A DNA stretch of 64,000 bases from Ramlibacter rhizophilus (GCF_004681965.1 NZ_SMLL01000003.1:372001-436000); one strand, 5' to 3'; positions 18,560 to 28,259 are shown, numbered from the stretch's first letter. A program made the numbers and translations. The notes: generated by a model from the letters alone, not told the origin.

Positions 18560-19509
18560 AGGGAGGCGAGCACCTGCGCCGGGGTTGGCGCGCTGCGGAA
18601 AAGGCGGGTGGCGCGGGCCCACGCGCCGGGCGGGGGCAGGGCCCAGGTCTGCGCGTGCGAGTCGCCGCACAGGGTCAGTCGAACCTCGCGGTCCGGCGCG
18701 AGGGCGTCGAGCAGCCGGGCGATCGGGCCGTCGTCCAGCGCCCGCCAGGCGTCCTGCCAGGCGGCCTCGTCGCCGAGCGCCGCCGCCGGGCCGAGCGACT
18801 CGTCCAGCGCGATGGGTGGCGAGGCGGGCGCGGCAGCCTCGGGCAGCGCCCCGGCCGCGCTCAACCAGAACGAATTCACCGGCAGCAGGCCGCGGGCCTC
18901 GCGCGCCTCGTTGACCGGGTGGGTGTAGAGCAGCATCTGCATCTCCTGCTGCAGCCGCCGCAGCGGCCGCGCCTCGGGCCCGCGCGGCAGCCAGTCGTCC
19001 ACGACCGCCCCGCTCACGCGCCCGAGCGATGCGCAGGCCAGGCCCCGCAGCAGCTCGCCGCGGGCCAGCCAGCGCAGCGGCTCCTGGTAGCGAAGCTGCA
19101 GCCCGTCTTCCTCGAAGTACGGGGCCATGGCGTCCAGGAGGGCGCGGGAGTCGCCTTCCTCCAGCGCGAGGGACTCGGGGGGCTGCATGCGCACGTGGTC
19201 CGTCGCGACCGCCCAGTGGCAGGGGGTGATCCAGCCCCAGGCGGCGCCTGCGGGGTCCTCGCCCTGCCGGCGCAGGTCCCAGGCGGCGCGGGGGGCGTGG
19301 CCGTCGCCGGCCCAGAAGCCGCAGGCACGCGCCAGGACGCGCTCGTGGGGAGTCGAGAGCATGCGCGGCCCGCCCTCGTCCAGGCCCATGGGCGCCAGCC
19401 GGGCCAGCAGGGCGGACAGCTTGGGCAGCGCCAGCGCCCCCAGCGCGTCGCGGCACCACGGCGCGGCGCAGGATGCGTGGGCCACGAGCACATGAACGCC
19501 TTGAGACAT
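18556..19509 (-). CDS. Conserved RecJ-adjacent protein, RpfE / phosphoglycerate mutase-like
   Basis: 317 residues. The N-terminus MSQGVHVLVAHAS, the internal WGWITPCHWAVATDHVRM and a late VNSFWLSAAGAL resemble the family often annotated as phosphoglycerate mutase-like or RpfE-like in Burkholderiales and Xanthomonadales. As far as I recall it is encoded beside recJ there too. Biochemical function is not established. It overlaps recJ by 4 bp, so the two are one transcript. It is divergent from lolC, with a 71-bp gap. Confidence 0.55.
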   Translation of the reverse strand: MSQGVHVLVAHASCAAPWCRDALGALALPKLSALLARLAPMGLDEGGPRMLSTPHERVLARACGFWAGDGHAPRAAWDLRRQGEDPAGAAWGWITPCHWAVATDHVRMQPPESLALEEGDSRALLDAMAPYFEEDGLQLRYQEPLRWLARGELLRGLACASLGRVSGAVVDDWLPRGPEARPLRRLQQEMQMLLYTHPVNEAREARGLLPVNSFWLSAAGALPEAAAPASPPIALDESLGPAAALGDEAAWQDAWRALDDGPIARLLDALAPDREVRLTLCGDSHAQTWALPPPGAWARATRLFRSAPTPAQVLASL

Positions 19510-19529
19510 GGCGCCATTGTCCCGGATGC

Positions 19530-19535
19530 CACAAT
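19530..19535 (+). promoter_or_regulatory. Candidate -10 element for lolCD
   Basis: CACAAT followed by CGCGC, 45 bp before the lolC ATG, in the divergent gap. No convincing -35. Confidence 0.4.
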
Positions 19536-19580
19536 CGCGCTCTTTGGCTCCGGGGCCACAAGCCCCGATTCACGCCCGGC

Positions 19581-20829
19581 ATGCGACTTCCGTACGAACT
19601 GCTCCTGGGCTGGCGCTACACCCGCGCCGGCCGGGCCACCCGCCGCAACGGCTTCATTTCCTTCATCTCCGGCGTGTCCATGCTGGGCATCGCGCTGGGC
19701 GTGGCGGCGCTGATCATCGTGCTGTCGGTCATGAACGGCTTCCAGAAGGAAGTGCGCGACCGGATGCTGGGCGTGGTCTCGCACATCGAGGTCTATGGCC
19801 CGGGCGGCGGCACGCTGCCGGACGTGGCCCGCAGCCTGCGCGAGGTGGGCCAGCACCCGCAGGTGCGCGGCGCCGCGCCCTTCGTGGCCGCGCAGGCGCT
19901 GATCGCGCGCGGCGAGGACATGCGCGGCACCCTGGTGCGGGGGATCGACCCGGCGCTGGAGCCGCAGATCACCGAACTTGCGCAGCAGCTGCAGGGCGGC
20001 GCGCTCGCGCGCCTCGTGCCCGGCGAGTTCGGCCTGGTGCTGGGCGGCGAGCTGGCGCGCGCCCTCGGGGTGCGCGAGGGCGACCCGGTTACGCTCATCG
20101 CGCCCAGCGGCCAGGTCACGCCGGCCGGCGTGGTGCCGCGCCTGAAGCAGATGACCGTGGTGGGCACCTTCGACTCGGGCCACTACGAGTACGACAGCGG
20201 CCTGGTGATGATGCACATCGAGGACGCGCAGCGCCTGTTCCGCCTGGAAGGGCCCACGGGGCTGCGCCTGCGCCTGGCGGACCTGCACCAGGCCCGCGAG
20301 GTGGCGGCCGAGCTGGCCACGCAGATGACGGGGCCCGTGCTGGTGCGGGACTGGACGCGCCAGAACCGCACCTGGTTCGCCGCCGTGCAGCTGGAAAAAC
20401 GCATGATGTTCATCATCCTCACGCTGATCGTCGCGGTGGCGGCCTTCAACCTGGTGAGCACGCTGGTGATGACGGTGACCGACAAGCGCGCCGACATCGC
20501 CATCCTGCGCACGCTGGGCGCGAGCCCGGGCAGCATCATGGGCATCTTCGTGGTGCAGGGGGCCACCGTGGGCGTGGTCGGCACCCTGGCCGGCCTGCTC
20601 CTGGGGCTGGCGGTGGCGCTGAACATCGACGTCATCGTGCCGGCGCTGGAAAGCGCCTTCAACGCGCGCTTCCTGCCGCAGGACATCTATCTCATCAGCC
20701 GCATGCCCAGCGAGCCGCTGGCCAGCGACATCGTGCCCATCGCCCTCATCTCCCTGGTGCTCGCCTTCGTGGCCACGCTCTACCCGAGCTGGCGCGCCAG
20801 CCGCGTCAATCCCGCGGAGGCCCTGCGCT

Positions 20830-20837
<8 letters not shown>
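19581..20837 (+). CDS. lolC: Lipoprotein-releasing ABC transporter permease LolC/LolE
   Basis: 418 residues from the ATG at 19581. The N-terminal helix is followed by a large periplasmic domain (about residues 55-275) and three C-terminal helices of the FtsX/MacB permease domain. Family blocks: [37 protein letters not shown] and [19 protein letters not shown]. It transfers outer-membrane lipoproteins from the inner membrane to LolA. Only one permease gene is adjacent to lolD, as in organisms with a LolF-type single permease, so the homodimeric arrangement is possible. It overlaps lolD by 8 bp. Confidence 0.94.
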
Positions 20838-21525
<688 letters not shown>

Positions 21526-21646
21526 GAAGGTGTGAATGAATCTACTGCGCGGCCCGATCTGGCGCCTGCGCTTCTCGCCGTACCCAGGTACGGCTGCGAT
21601 GCTCGGCGCCACCTCGGACCGCTCGCTACGATTCCTTCACACCTTC
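21526..21646. repeat. 121-bp imperfect palindromic intergenic repeat
   Basis: The whole segment reads nearly the same on both strands. The left end GAAGGTGTGAATGAAT matches the complement of the right end ATTCCTTCACACCTTC in 15 of 16 positions. Further pairs are GGCGCC on both sides and a centre CCGTACCCAGGTACGG (21578-21593). It starts one base after the lolD stop. From memory, very similar GAAGGTGTGAAGGAATC elements are scattered in Comamonadaceae genomes. On transcription it would form a long hairpin. It may be a MITE/REP-like element. Confidence 0.8.
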
Positions 21647-21660
21647 TGACTGCGAAGCTC

Positions 21661-22005
21661 TCAGACGCAGCCGGGCACCAGCCACACGACCAGGGTCTCG
21701 TACACCACGGCCACGGCTGACAGGCCGGCCATCCCCAGCGTGGTCCAGCCCACGAACCTGGGTAGCGGCGCGGCCCCGCGCCGGGGGCGCGCCCGCAGGG
21801 CGAAGAGCGCGATGAGCCCCAGGGCCAGCACGCCGGACGCGACGATGACCAGGCTGGTGGCCGGCAGGCCCGCCCAGGTCCAGTCGGCGTTCGGACGGGC
21901 GCAGACCACCCCGGTGAAGCCGTAGATCAGCACGAAGTGCAGGGCCCAGATGATCGGCCCCGAGCAACTCAGGAGCAGCAGGCGCTGGAAGGACGGGCTC
22001 GCCAT
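21661..22005 (-). CDS. Small membrane protein of the cytochrome oxidase cluster
   Basis: 114 residues with three hydrophobic helices (about residues 15-34, 45-70 and 85-108; e.g. PIIWALHFVLIYGFTGVVC). It starts 3 bp after the ctaDE stop, so it is the last gene of the oxidase operon. No catalytic motif. Similar short hydrophobic genes end many alternative cytochrome oxidase operons, and it may be a subunit IV-like or assembly factor. That role is inference from position. Confidence 0.6.
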   Translation of the reverse strand: MASPSFQRLLLLSCSGPIIWALHFVLIYGFTGVVCARPNADWTWAGLPATSLVIVASGVLALGLIALFALRARPRRGAAPLPRFVGWTTLGMAGLSAVAVVYETLVVWLVPGCV

Positions 22006-22008
22006 GGT

Positions 22009-24564
22009 TCACCCCAGCAGGCGCGGAAAACCGTGGACCACCGCCACGCCGATCACGCCCTGCACCACGGTGTAGTACCAGTACAGCCGCGTGTTCTCGA
22101 AGCTCACGCGGCGGGTGGACGTGAGCAGGCCGGCGGCCGCGCGGGCCATGCAGTAGCCACCCATGAAGGTCATCAGGACGGCGTAGAAGCCCTGCACGGA
22201 GATGATGGTGTAGACCACCGCGCCGTAGGCGTCCTGCGTCGGTCCGAGCCCGGTTCCCCGCTGCGCCTGGATGTCCACCACCAGGGCGCCCCACAGCAGC
22301 GCGATGGCCAGCAGGATCGCCAGGTGCCAGGGCCAATGCGGGCGGGCCTGCGCACGCAGCAGGCGACGACCGGCCCAGCCGATCAGCACCGCGCTGGCCA
22401 CCTGCATCAGTGCCGAGGCGACTGCCAGCAGCGGGTCGGCCCAGCGGGCGCCCTCGCGCGGCCACAGCTGCGGGGACACCGTCCACAGGTAGAAGTAGGA
22501 GAAGACGAGCGACGCGAAGATCGAGCCCGAGACGATGACCAGCACCATCATGGCCCACCAGGAGTGCGACTTCGGCCCGTTGCAATAGACCTGCAGCCGG
22601 ATGCCGCCGCCCACGTCCACCGGCGGGTGCGAGAAGCCGGGGTCGGTGGACCAGATCCAGCGGAACACCGAGGCCGTGGCGATCACCGCGCAGGCCAGCG
22701 CCAGCCACACCAGCTTCACGGTCAGCAGCAGGAAGAAGGCCGCGGTGAAGACCGCGGCCAGGAATGGCGACCAGCCGTAGCCCGGCATCTGCAGCAGGTA
22801 CTGCGGCTTGGCGTCGATGGGGCTGGTGACGATGGTCTCGCGGCCACCCGTGGGTGCGTTGGGCAGGTAGTACTGACCGTCCTCCACGTCCTTGGAGAGC
22901 TTCGGCTGGTCCCACAGCGGCTCGCGGCTGGTGACGAAGGGAATGCTGCGGTTGGCGTAGTTGCCCGAGGGCAGCCACTCCAGCGTGCCGGCGTTCCACA
23001 CGTTGCCGGCGTTCTCGCCGGTCATCCGGAAGTGCATCGCCAGGTCCACCAGGAACACCAGCACGCCGGCCGCGATCATGTAGGCGCCCACGGTGGAGAG
23101 CATGTTGAGCGTGCCCCAGCCCATCTCCGCCGGGTAGGTGTACACCCGCCGGGGCATGCCTTCCAGGCCCGTGATGTGCATGGGAAAGAAGGCCAGGTTG
23201 AAGCCGATGAACATCAGCGCGAAGCAGATGCGCCCCAGCGTCTCCGACAGCGGCTTGGAACTGGCATAGGGCATCCAGTAGTAGAAGGCGCCGAAGAGCG
23301 GGAAGACCATGCCGCCGATCAGCACGTAGTGCAGGTGGGCGACGATGAAGTAGGTGTCATGGGCCTGCCAGTCGAAGGGCACGATGGCCACCATCACCCC
23401 CGTCAGGCCGCCCAGCACGAAGATGAAGAGGAAGCCCAGCACGAAGAGCATGGGCGTCTTGAGCGCGTCGATCTTCTTCGCCGCCGCAAGGGTCGCGATC
23501 CAGGCGAAAACCTGGATGCCGCTCGGGATGGACACGGCCATGCTCGCGGCCGAAAAGAAGCTGAGCGACAGCTGCGGAATGCCGGTGGCGAACATGTGGT
23601 GCACCCACAGGCCGAAGCTGAGGAAGCCCGTGGCCACCAGCGCGACGACGATGAGGCGGTAGCCGATGAGCGGCCGCTGCGCCATGGTGGGCACGATCAT
23701 GGACACCATGCCCGCGGCGGGCAGGAAGATGATGTACACCTCCGGGTGGCCGAAGAGCCAGAACAGGTGCTGCCACAGCAGCGGGTCGCCACCCAGGTCG
23801 GCGATGAAGAAGGGCCAGTGGAAGGCGCGTTCCAGCTCCAGCAGGATGGTGGCCAGGATCACCGCCGGGAAGGCGAAGATGATCATGCCGGCCAGCACCA
23901 GCATGGACCAGCAGTAGATCGGCAGCTTGTCCAGCGACATGCCCGGCGCGCGCGTGCGCAGGATGCCCACCACGATCTCGATGGCGCCGGCGATGGCGGA
24001 GATCTCGATGAAGCCGATCCCCAGCAGCCAGAAGTCGGCGTTGGGTCCAGGCGCGTACTCGAAGCTGGTGAGCGGCGGGTACATGAACCAGCCGCCGCGC
24101 GGGGCCAGGTCGAAGAAGATGCTGCAGAAGAACACCGTGCCGCCCACGAAGTAGGCCCAGAAGGCGTACATGCTCAGGCGCGGGAAGGGGAGGTCGCGCG
24201 CGGCCAGCATGTTGGGCAGCAGCAGCACGCCCATGGCCTCGACCACCGGCACCGCGAACAGGAACATCATCATGGTCCCGTGCATGGTGAACAGCTGGTT
24301 GTACAGGTTGTGGCCGACCAGGTCGTTGTCCGGCACGGCCAGCTGGGTGCGCATGATCAGCGCCAGGATGCCGGCCAGCACGAAGAACATCAGCGAGGTG
24401 CCGACGTAGAAGGCGCCCACGTAGTTGTTGTTGACAACCGAGAGGAACTTGAAGCCCGAAGGCGGCGCCCAGATGCGCTTGAGTTCGGCCAGTTCCCGCT
24501 TGTCGTCGCGCGGGCCCGGGTTGGGCAGGCGGCTGAAGTCGATCTCGTGGTCGGGCGTGGTCAT
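22009..24564 (-). CDS. Cytochrome c oxidase, fused subunits I and III
   Basis: 851 residues from the ATG at 24564 (MTTPDHEIDFSRLP); 12 further in-frame codons upstream are ignored. The N-terminal about 560 residues are subunit I: haem ligand region FTMHGTMMMFLFAVPV, the Cu-B/Tyr cross-link site FGHPEVYIIFLP, and paired His in WVHHMF and VAHLHYVLIGG. The C-terminal part from about residue 660 is subunit III (WWAMMVLVIVSGSIFASLVFSY). HPEVY marks an A-type oxidase with a D-channel Glu. It reduces O2 to water and pumps protons. Separated from ctaC by an exchanger gene. Confidence 0.93.
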   Translation of the reverse strand: MTTPDHEIDFSRLPNPGPRDDKRELAELKRIWAPPSGFKFLSVVNNNYVGAFYVGTSLMFFVLAGILALIMRTQLAVPDNDLVGHNLYNQLFTMHGTMMMFLFAVPVVEAMGVLLLPNMLAARDLPFPRLSMYAFWAYFVGGTVFFCSIFFDLAPRGGWFMYPPLTSFEYAPGPNADFWLLGIGFIEISAIAGAIEIVVGILRTRAPGMSLDKLPIYCWSMLVLAGMIIFAFPAVILATILLELERAFHWPFFIADLGGDPLLWQHLFWLFGHPEVYIIFLPAAGMVSMIVPTMAQRPLIGYRLIVVALVATGFLSFGLWVHHMFATGIPQLSLSFFSAASMAVSIPSGIQVFAWIATLAAAKKIDALKTPMLFVLGFLFIFVLGGLTGVMVAIVPFDWQAHDTYFIVAHLHYVLIGGMVFPLFGAFYYWMPYASSKPLSETLGRICFALMFIGFNLAFFPMHITGLEGMPRRVYTYPAEMGWGTLNMLSTVGAYMIAAGVLVFLVDLAMHFRMTGENAGNVWNAGTLEWLPSGNYANRSIPFVTSREPLWDQPKLSKDVEDGQYYLPNAPTGGRETIVTSPIDAKPQYLLQMPGYGWSPFLAAVFTAAFFLLLTVKLVWLALACAVIATASVFRWIWSTDPGFSHPPVDVGGGIRLQVYCNGPKSHSWWAMMVLVIVSGSIFASLVFSYFYLWTVSPQLWPREGARWADPLLAVASALMQVASAVLIGWAGRRLLRAQARPHWPWHLAILLAIALLWGALVVDIQAQRGTGLGPTQDAYGAVVYTIISVQGFYAVLMTFMGGYCMARAAAGLLTSTRRVSFENTRLYWYYTVVQGVIGVAVVHGFPRLLG

Positions 24565-24568
24565 TCGG

Positions 24569-25633
24569 TCAGCGCAGCTGGTAGAGCAGGAACAGCGCAC
24601 CCAGGTAGGCGAGCAGGATGAAGAAGGAATCCACGCCCATGCGGCCGATGGTGCGGTTGCGCCGCTCGATGAGGCCGATCAGGAAGATCACCGTGAGCAG
24701 CACGCCCAGCAGCGCCAGGCCCAGCGAGAACACCCCCGCCTCGCCGAGCACCGGCGGGCCGGCGTACACCGCATCCACCAGCACGATCAGCGCCACGTTG
24801 AACAGGTTGGTGCCCAGGATGTCGGAGATCGCCATCTCGTGCTGGCGCAGGCGCATGGCCGAGACCACCGTGCTCAGCTCGGGCAGGGACGTGGCGAAGG
24901 CCAGCAGCACCGCGCCCGCGAAGCCCAGGCCCAGGCCCGTGCGCGTGCCGATGGCCTCGCCGGCCTGGCTCAGGAAGAAGCCGGCCACCAGGATCACCGC
25001 GCCCCCCGCCGTCGTGCGCAGCACCAGCGAGCGCATGGAGGCCGCATGCAGCGGGTCGGCCTGCGGCTCGCGCGCGGCGGCGGTCGCCTCGGCGTCGCGC
25101 AGGGCGGGGTGCTCGCGCGGCACCCAGGGCTGGCGGCCCTGCGCGCGCGAGATCATCCACAGCGAGAACAGGTAGAGGGCCGGCAGCGACCAGGCCCCGA
25201 TGCCGATGCCCAGCAGGGGGAAGTCGCCTGTCGCGATGGCGAAGGCCGCCACCACCAGCAGCAGCATGGTGAGCGTGGCCTGCAGCAGCAGGATGGGCGA
25301 GGCCGAGACCACCGTGAGCGCATCGCGGCCGATGAAGCCGTCCACGGCGGCCAGCAGCGCCTTCTGCATCGCCACGCCGCCCAGCAGGTTGTTCACGGCG
25401 AGCGCCGGCGCGCCCGAGGCGGCCGAGAAGACGGACACCGCGCCTTCGGGCAGCGAGGTGATGCCGCCCAGCAGCACCATGCCCACCGTCACATGGCCCA
25501 GTCCGCTCTTGACGGCAATGACATTGGCGTAGCGGGCCAGGCGCGTACCGGCCAGCCACACCGCCACGGCGCAGACGCCGAAGACCAGGTACATCGTCCA
25601 CAGCGGCACTTGGGCGGTATCGATCACGTTCAT
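24569..25633 (-). CDS. Na+/Ca2+ exchanger-family (CaCA) membrane protein
   Basis: 354 residues with about ten hydrophobic helices. Two inverted alpha-repeats are visible: GGITSLPEGAVSVFSA with NNLLGG (N-terminal half), and FATSLPELSTVVSAMRL with SDILGTNLFNV (C-terminal half), which form the cation sites. A hydrophilic loop lies between them (about residues 170-195). It exchanges Ca2+ or a similar cation for Na+ or H+. It sits between oxidase subunit II and the I+III fusion, 4 bp before the latter and 7 bp after the former, so it is clearly part of that operon. Confidence 0.88.
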   Translation of the reverse strand: MNVIDTAQVPLWTMYLVFGVCAVAVWLAGTRLARYANVIAVKSGLGHVTVGMVLLGGITSLPEGAVSVFSAASGAPALAVNNLLGGVAMQKALLAAVDGFIGRDALTVVSASPILLLQATLTMLLLVVAAFAIATGDFPLLGIGIGAWSLPALYLFSLWMISRAQGRQPWVPREHPALRDAEATAAAREPQADPLHAASMRSLVLRTTAGGAVILVAGFFLSQAGEAIGTRTGLGLGFAGAVLLAFATSLPELSTVVSAMRLRQHEMAISDILGTNLFNVALIVLVDAVYAGPPVLGEAGVFSLGLALLGVLLTVIFLIGLIERRNRTIGRMGVDSFFILLAYLGALFLLYQLR

Positions 25634-25640
25634 GCGCGCG

Positions 25641-26624
25641 TCACCGCAGGCTCATGAGCCACTCGGCCAGCGCGCGCAGCTCCTCCGGCGAGAACTGGTG
25701 GTAGGCCGGCATGCGCGCGCCGTCCTTGATGTGCTGCGGGTTGGCGATCCATCCGGCCAGCGTGCCCACATTGTTGGGAAGCGTGGCCGCCGCGATCCAG
25801 CCGCGGCGACCCACGTGCGTGAGGTCGGGCCCGATGCGGCCGTCGGCCGGCGTGCCGCGCACCGTGTGGCAGACACCGCAGCGGTTCTCCAGGAACAGGC
25901 GCTGTCCGAGCTGCAGGCGGGGCTCGGGCGGGGTGGATGCGGGCTGCTGCTGCGCCTGGAGCCAGCGCTGGAAGTCCGCCGCGGGCTGCGCGACCACGTG
26001 GAAGGCCATCTTGGCGTGCTGCGCGCCGCAGTATTCCGCGCACTGGCCGCGGAACACGCCGGGCTCGCGCGCCTCGATGCGCAACCAGTTCACGTGGCCG
26101 GGGATCATGTCCAGCTTGCCCGCGAGATTGGGCACCCAGAAGCTGTGGATCACGTTGTCCGAGACCAGCGCCAGTTCCACGGGCACCCCGGCGGGGATGA
26201 CGATCTCGTTGGCCGTCTCCACCAGCACGCCGCCCTGCGGGTCCAGGTACTTCACGCGCCACCACCACAGCTCGCCCGTCACCTCGATGCGCAGCACCGA
26301 GGCGGCATCCGGCTGGCGCACCAGCGGCGAGACGGCCGAGAGCGTGTAAACCAACAGGGCCGTGAGCACGACCAGCGGGAACACGATGCCACCGCCCACG
26401 ACCCAGCCGTGCTTTGCGAGCGAGGCGCGCAGCCGGCCCGGCCCGGCCACGGCCAGCAGCACGAGCAGCATCACGAAGACGAAGATGATGGCGCCGCCGA
26501 CGAACAGCACCCAGGTGATCTCGAGCACCTGCGCCGCGCCTTCGCTCCAGGCCTCGAAAGCCGATTGCGCGGCGGCGCGAACCGGCGGCGCGGCGGGGGA
26601 GGGCACGGATGGAATGGCGGTCAT
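25641..26624 (-). CDS. ctaC: Cytochrome c oxidase subunit II with fused cytochrome c domain
   Basis: 327 residues, no cleaved signal evident. Two N-terminal helices (about 35-60 and 75-97), a cupredoxin domain with the CuA ligands His160, Cys195, Glu197, Cys199, His203 and Met206 (CAEYCGAQHAKM), then a C-terminal haem c domain with CGVCH (249-253) and a late Met in ARMPAYH. Fusion of this kind is found in caa3-type and CoxM-like oxidases. It takes electrons from cytochrome c and hands them to subunit I. First gene of the operon, divergent from two cytochrome c genes. Confidence 0.95.
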   Translation of the reverse strand: MTAIPSVPSPAAPPVRAAAQSAFEAWSEGAAQVLEITWVLFVGGAIIFVFVMLLVLLAVAGPGRLRASLAKHGWVVGGGIVFPLVVLTALLVYTLSAVSPLVRQPDAASVLRIEVTGELWWWRVKYLDPQGGVLVETANEIVIPAGVPVELALVSDNVIHSFWVPNLAGKLDMIPGHVNWLRIEAREPGVFRGQCAEYCGAQHAKMAFHVVAQPAADFQRWLQAQQQPASTPPEPRLQLGQRLFLENRCGVCHTVRGTPADGRIGPDLTHVGRRGWIAAATLPNNVGTLAGWIANPQHIKDGARMPAYHQFSPEELRALAEWLMSLR

Positions 26625-26795
26625 GCGGCGGGTGGCAGGGACGTTCGCCGGCGGCGAGCGTCTCGTTCAGTTCGCATCTTGAAGAATCCGCGTGGCCGAT
26701 GGGGCGGGCGCCGTGCGGCTTTTCAATTGCGTGCTCCTGTTACCTTGCGCTCGCGCTGAGTCTGGCCCCGCGCTGCGCGGCCGCCGTCCAGAATC

Positions 26796-27185
26796 GTGGC
26801 AAAGGTGTCCAGAGTCTCCATCGCATTCCTCCTGCCCGTGGCCTGCGCCGCGCTCCTGTCGCTGGGAGCCTGCTCGAGCGAGCCGGGTCCCATGCGCATC
26901 GCCGGAGGCGACCCGCAGCTCGGGCGTGAGCTGATCCAGCGCTACGGCTGCGTGGCCTGCCATGCCATCCCGGGCCTGAGCAGCTACGGCGCCAACGTGG
27001 GGCCGCCGCTGCACCGCATGGGGGAGCGTGCCTACGTCGGCGGCGTGATTGCCAACACGCCGGACAACCTGGTGGCCTGGCTGCAGAACCCGGCGGCCAT
27101 CGATCCGCGCACGGCCATGCCCCGGCTGGGCATTTCGGAGCGCGAGGCGCGGCACATCGCGGCCTATCTCGTGAAGCCTCACTGA
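26796..27185 (+). CDS. Cytochrome c lipoprotein, monohaem
   Basis: 129 residues; GTG start at 26796, with GTG 26805 an alternative. Signal peptide with lipobox LGAC (Cys26), so it should be anchored to the membrane on the periplasmic side. The haem site is CVACH (52-56) and the axial Met is in TAMPRLG. It is divergent from the oxidase operon (171 bp gap) and 5 bp before a dihaem cytochrome, and is a likely electron donor to the oxidase. Its core closely resembles the last domain of the next protein. Confidence 0.88.
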   Translation: MAKVSRVSIAFLLPVACAALLSLGACSSEPGPMRIAGGDPQLGRELIQRYGCVACHAIPGLSSYGANVGPPLHRMGERAYVGGVIANTPDNLVAWLQNPAAIDPRTAMPRLGISEREARHIAAYLVKPH

Positions 27186-27190
27186 CCGCC

Positions 27191-28123
27191 ATGACCCTGC
27201 GCATCCGCCTCCGCACCCTCGGCCTGGCCCTGCTGGCGGTTCTGGCCGTCGCGGGCCTGGGTGCCTGGCTGTTCGTTTTCTACGGGCTCTACAACGTCGC
27301 TGCCTCGCGGCAGCACTATTCGCCGGTGTATTCCCTGCTGAACTACGCGCTGCATCGCTCGATCGCCGCGGAGTCCCGGGGCTTGGAGCCGCCGCCCAAC
27401 CTGGTCGAGGCCGGCCGCATCCGAAGCGGCGTGGCGCTGTACCAGGCCCACTGCCTGCAATGCCACGGCGCGCCGGGCGTGTCGCCATCGGTCCTGGCCT
27501 TCGGCATGACGCCGGAACCGGTCAACCTGATGCCCAGCGCGCGCGCCTGGCCGCCCGAGCAGATCTTCTGGACGATCAAGCACGGCATCAAGATGTCCGG
27601 CATGCCCGCCTGGGAGTGGCGCATGCCGGACGAGCAGATCTGGGACCTGACCGCCTTCGTGAAGGCCATGGCGGTGATGTCGCCGCGGGACTATGCGCAG
27701 CTCGTGGGAGGGGTGCCGGACCCGGGACCCGGGCGAGCGTCACCCTCGGGCGGTCGGCAGCCGGCTGCGACCTCCACGGGAGCCGGCGCCGGCTGGCGCC
27801 CTCGCGAGACGAGCCCGCAGGACGCGGGGCTGCTGGGCGACCCACGCATCGGCAGGGAAAAGGTCGGAAGCTACCTGTGCGCCACCTGCCACGTCATCCC
27901 CGGCATGACGGGCGCCACGCGCTCGGTGGGCCCGCCCCTGAACGGCATCGGCACGCGCACCTACATTGCCGGTGTGATCCGCAACCGGCCGGAGAACATG
28001 GTGCGCTTCCTGCTGAACCCGCAGCAGGTGGACCCGCTGTCCGCCATGCCTCCGCTGGGCCTGAGCGAACAGGACGCGCGGGACGTGGCGGCGTTTCTCT
28101 ATACCTTGAGGACGGTGGAGTAG
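27191..28123 (+). CDS. Membrane-anchored dihaem cytochrome c
   Basis: 310 residues. Uncleaved N-terminal anchor (about 9-35). First haem domain CLQCH (88-92) with Met ligand candidates around MSGMPAW; a Pro/Gly/Ser-rich linker (about 175-212); second haem domain CATCH (230-234) with LSAMPPLG. The second domain repeats the sequence plan of the preceding monohaem protein (GREKxxSYxC, GVIRNRPENMVRFLLNP). It probably relays electrons from the quinol/cytochrome c pool to the oxidase encoded on the other strand. Confidence 0.86.
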   Translation: MTLRIRLRTLGLALLAVLAVAGLGAWLFVFYGLYNVAASRQHYSPVYSLLNYALHRSIAAESRGLEPPPNLVEAGRIRSGVALYQAHCLQCHGAPGVSPSVLAFGMTPEPVNLMPSARAWPPEQIFWTIKHGIKMSGMPAWEWRMPDEQIWDLTAFVKAMAVMSPRDYAQLVGGVPDPGPGRASPSGGRQPAATSTGAGAGWRPRETSPQDAGLLGDPRIGREKVGSYLCATCHVIPGMTGATRSVGPPLNGIGTRTYIAGVIRNRPENMVRFLLNPQQVDPLSAMPPLGLSEQDARDVAAFLYTLRTVE

Positions 28124-28259
28124 GGCGGGGCGAGCGGACGAGGTGTCAACTTCGCCCCGAACGTGGCGCGCTCTTCATTGAGGCTTTTGTCACCGCGTCC
28201 TTCCGCCGTTGGCAGGCATGGCCGGCCGCAACCTTGCGCCGGAATCAGCGGCCGGATGT

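Noticed and set aside
21532..21720. 62-residue frame starting MNESTARPD after lolD
   Set aside because: It lies mostly within the 121-bp palindrome and is best explained as the translation of a repeat element. No ribosome site.
21937..24621. 894-residue plus-strand open frame over the oxidase gene
   Set aside because: It is antisense to the fused subunit I+III gene, which has full haem and copper motifs. The frame is a low-complexity His/Gln/Arg shadow.
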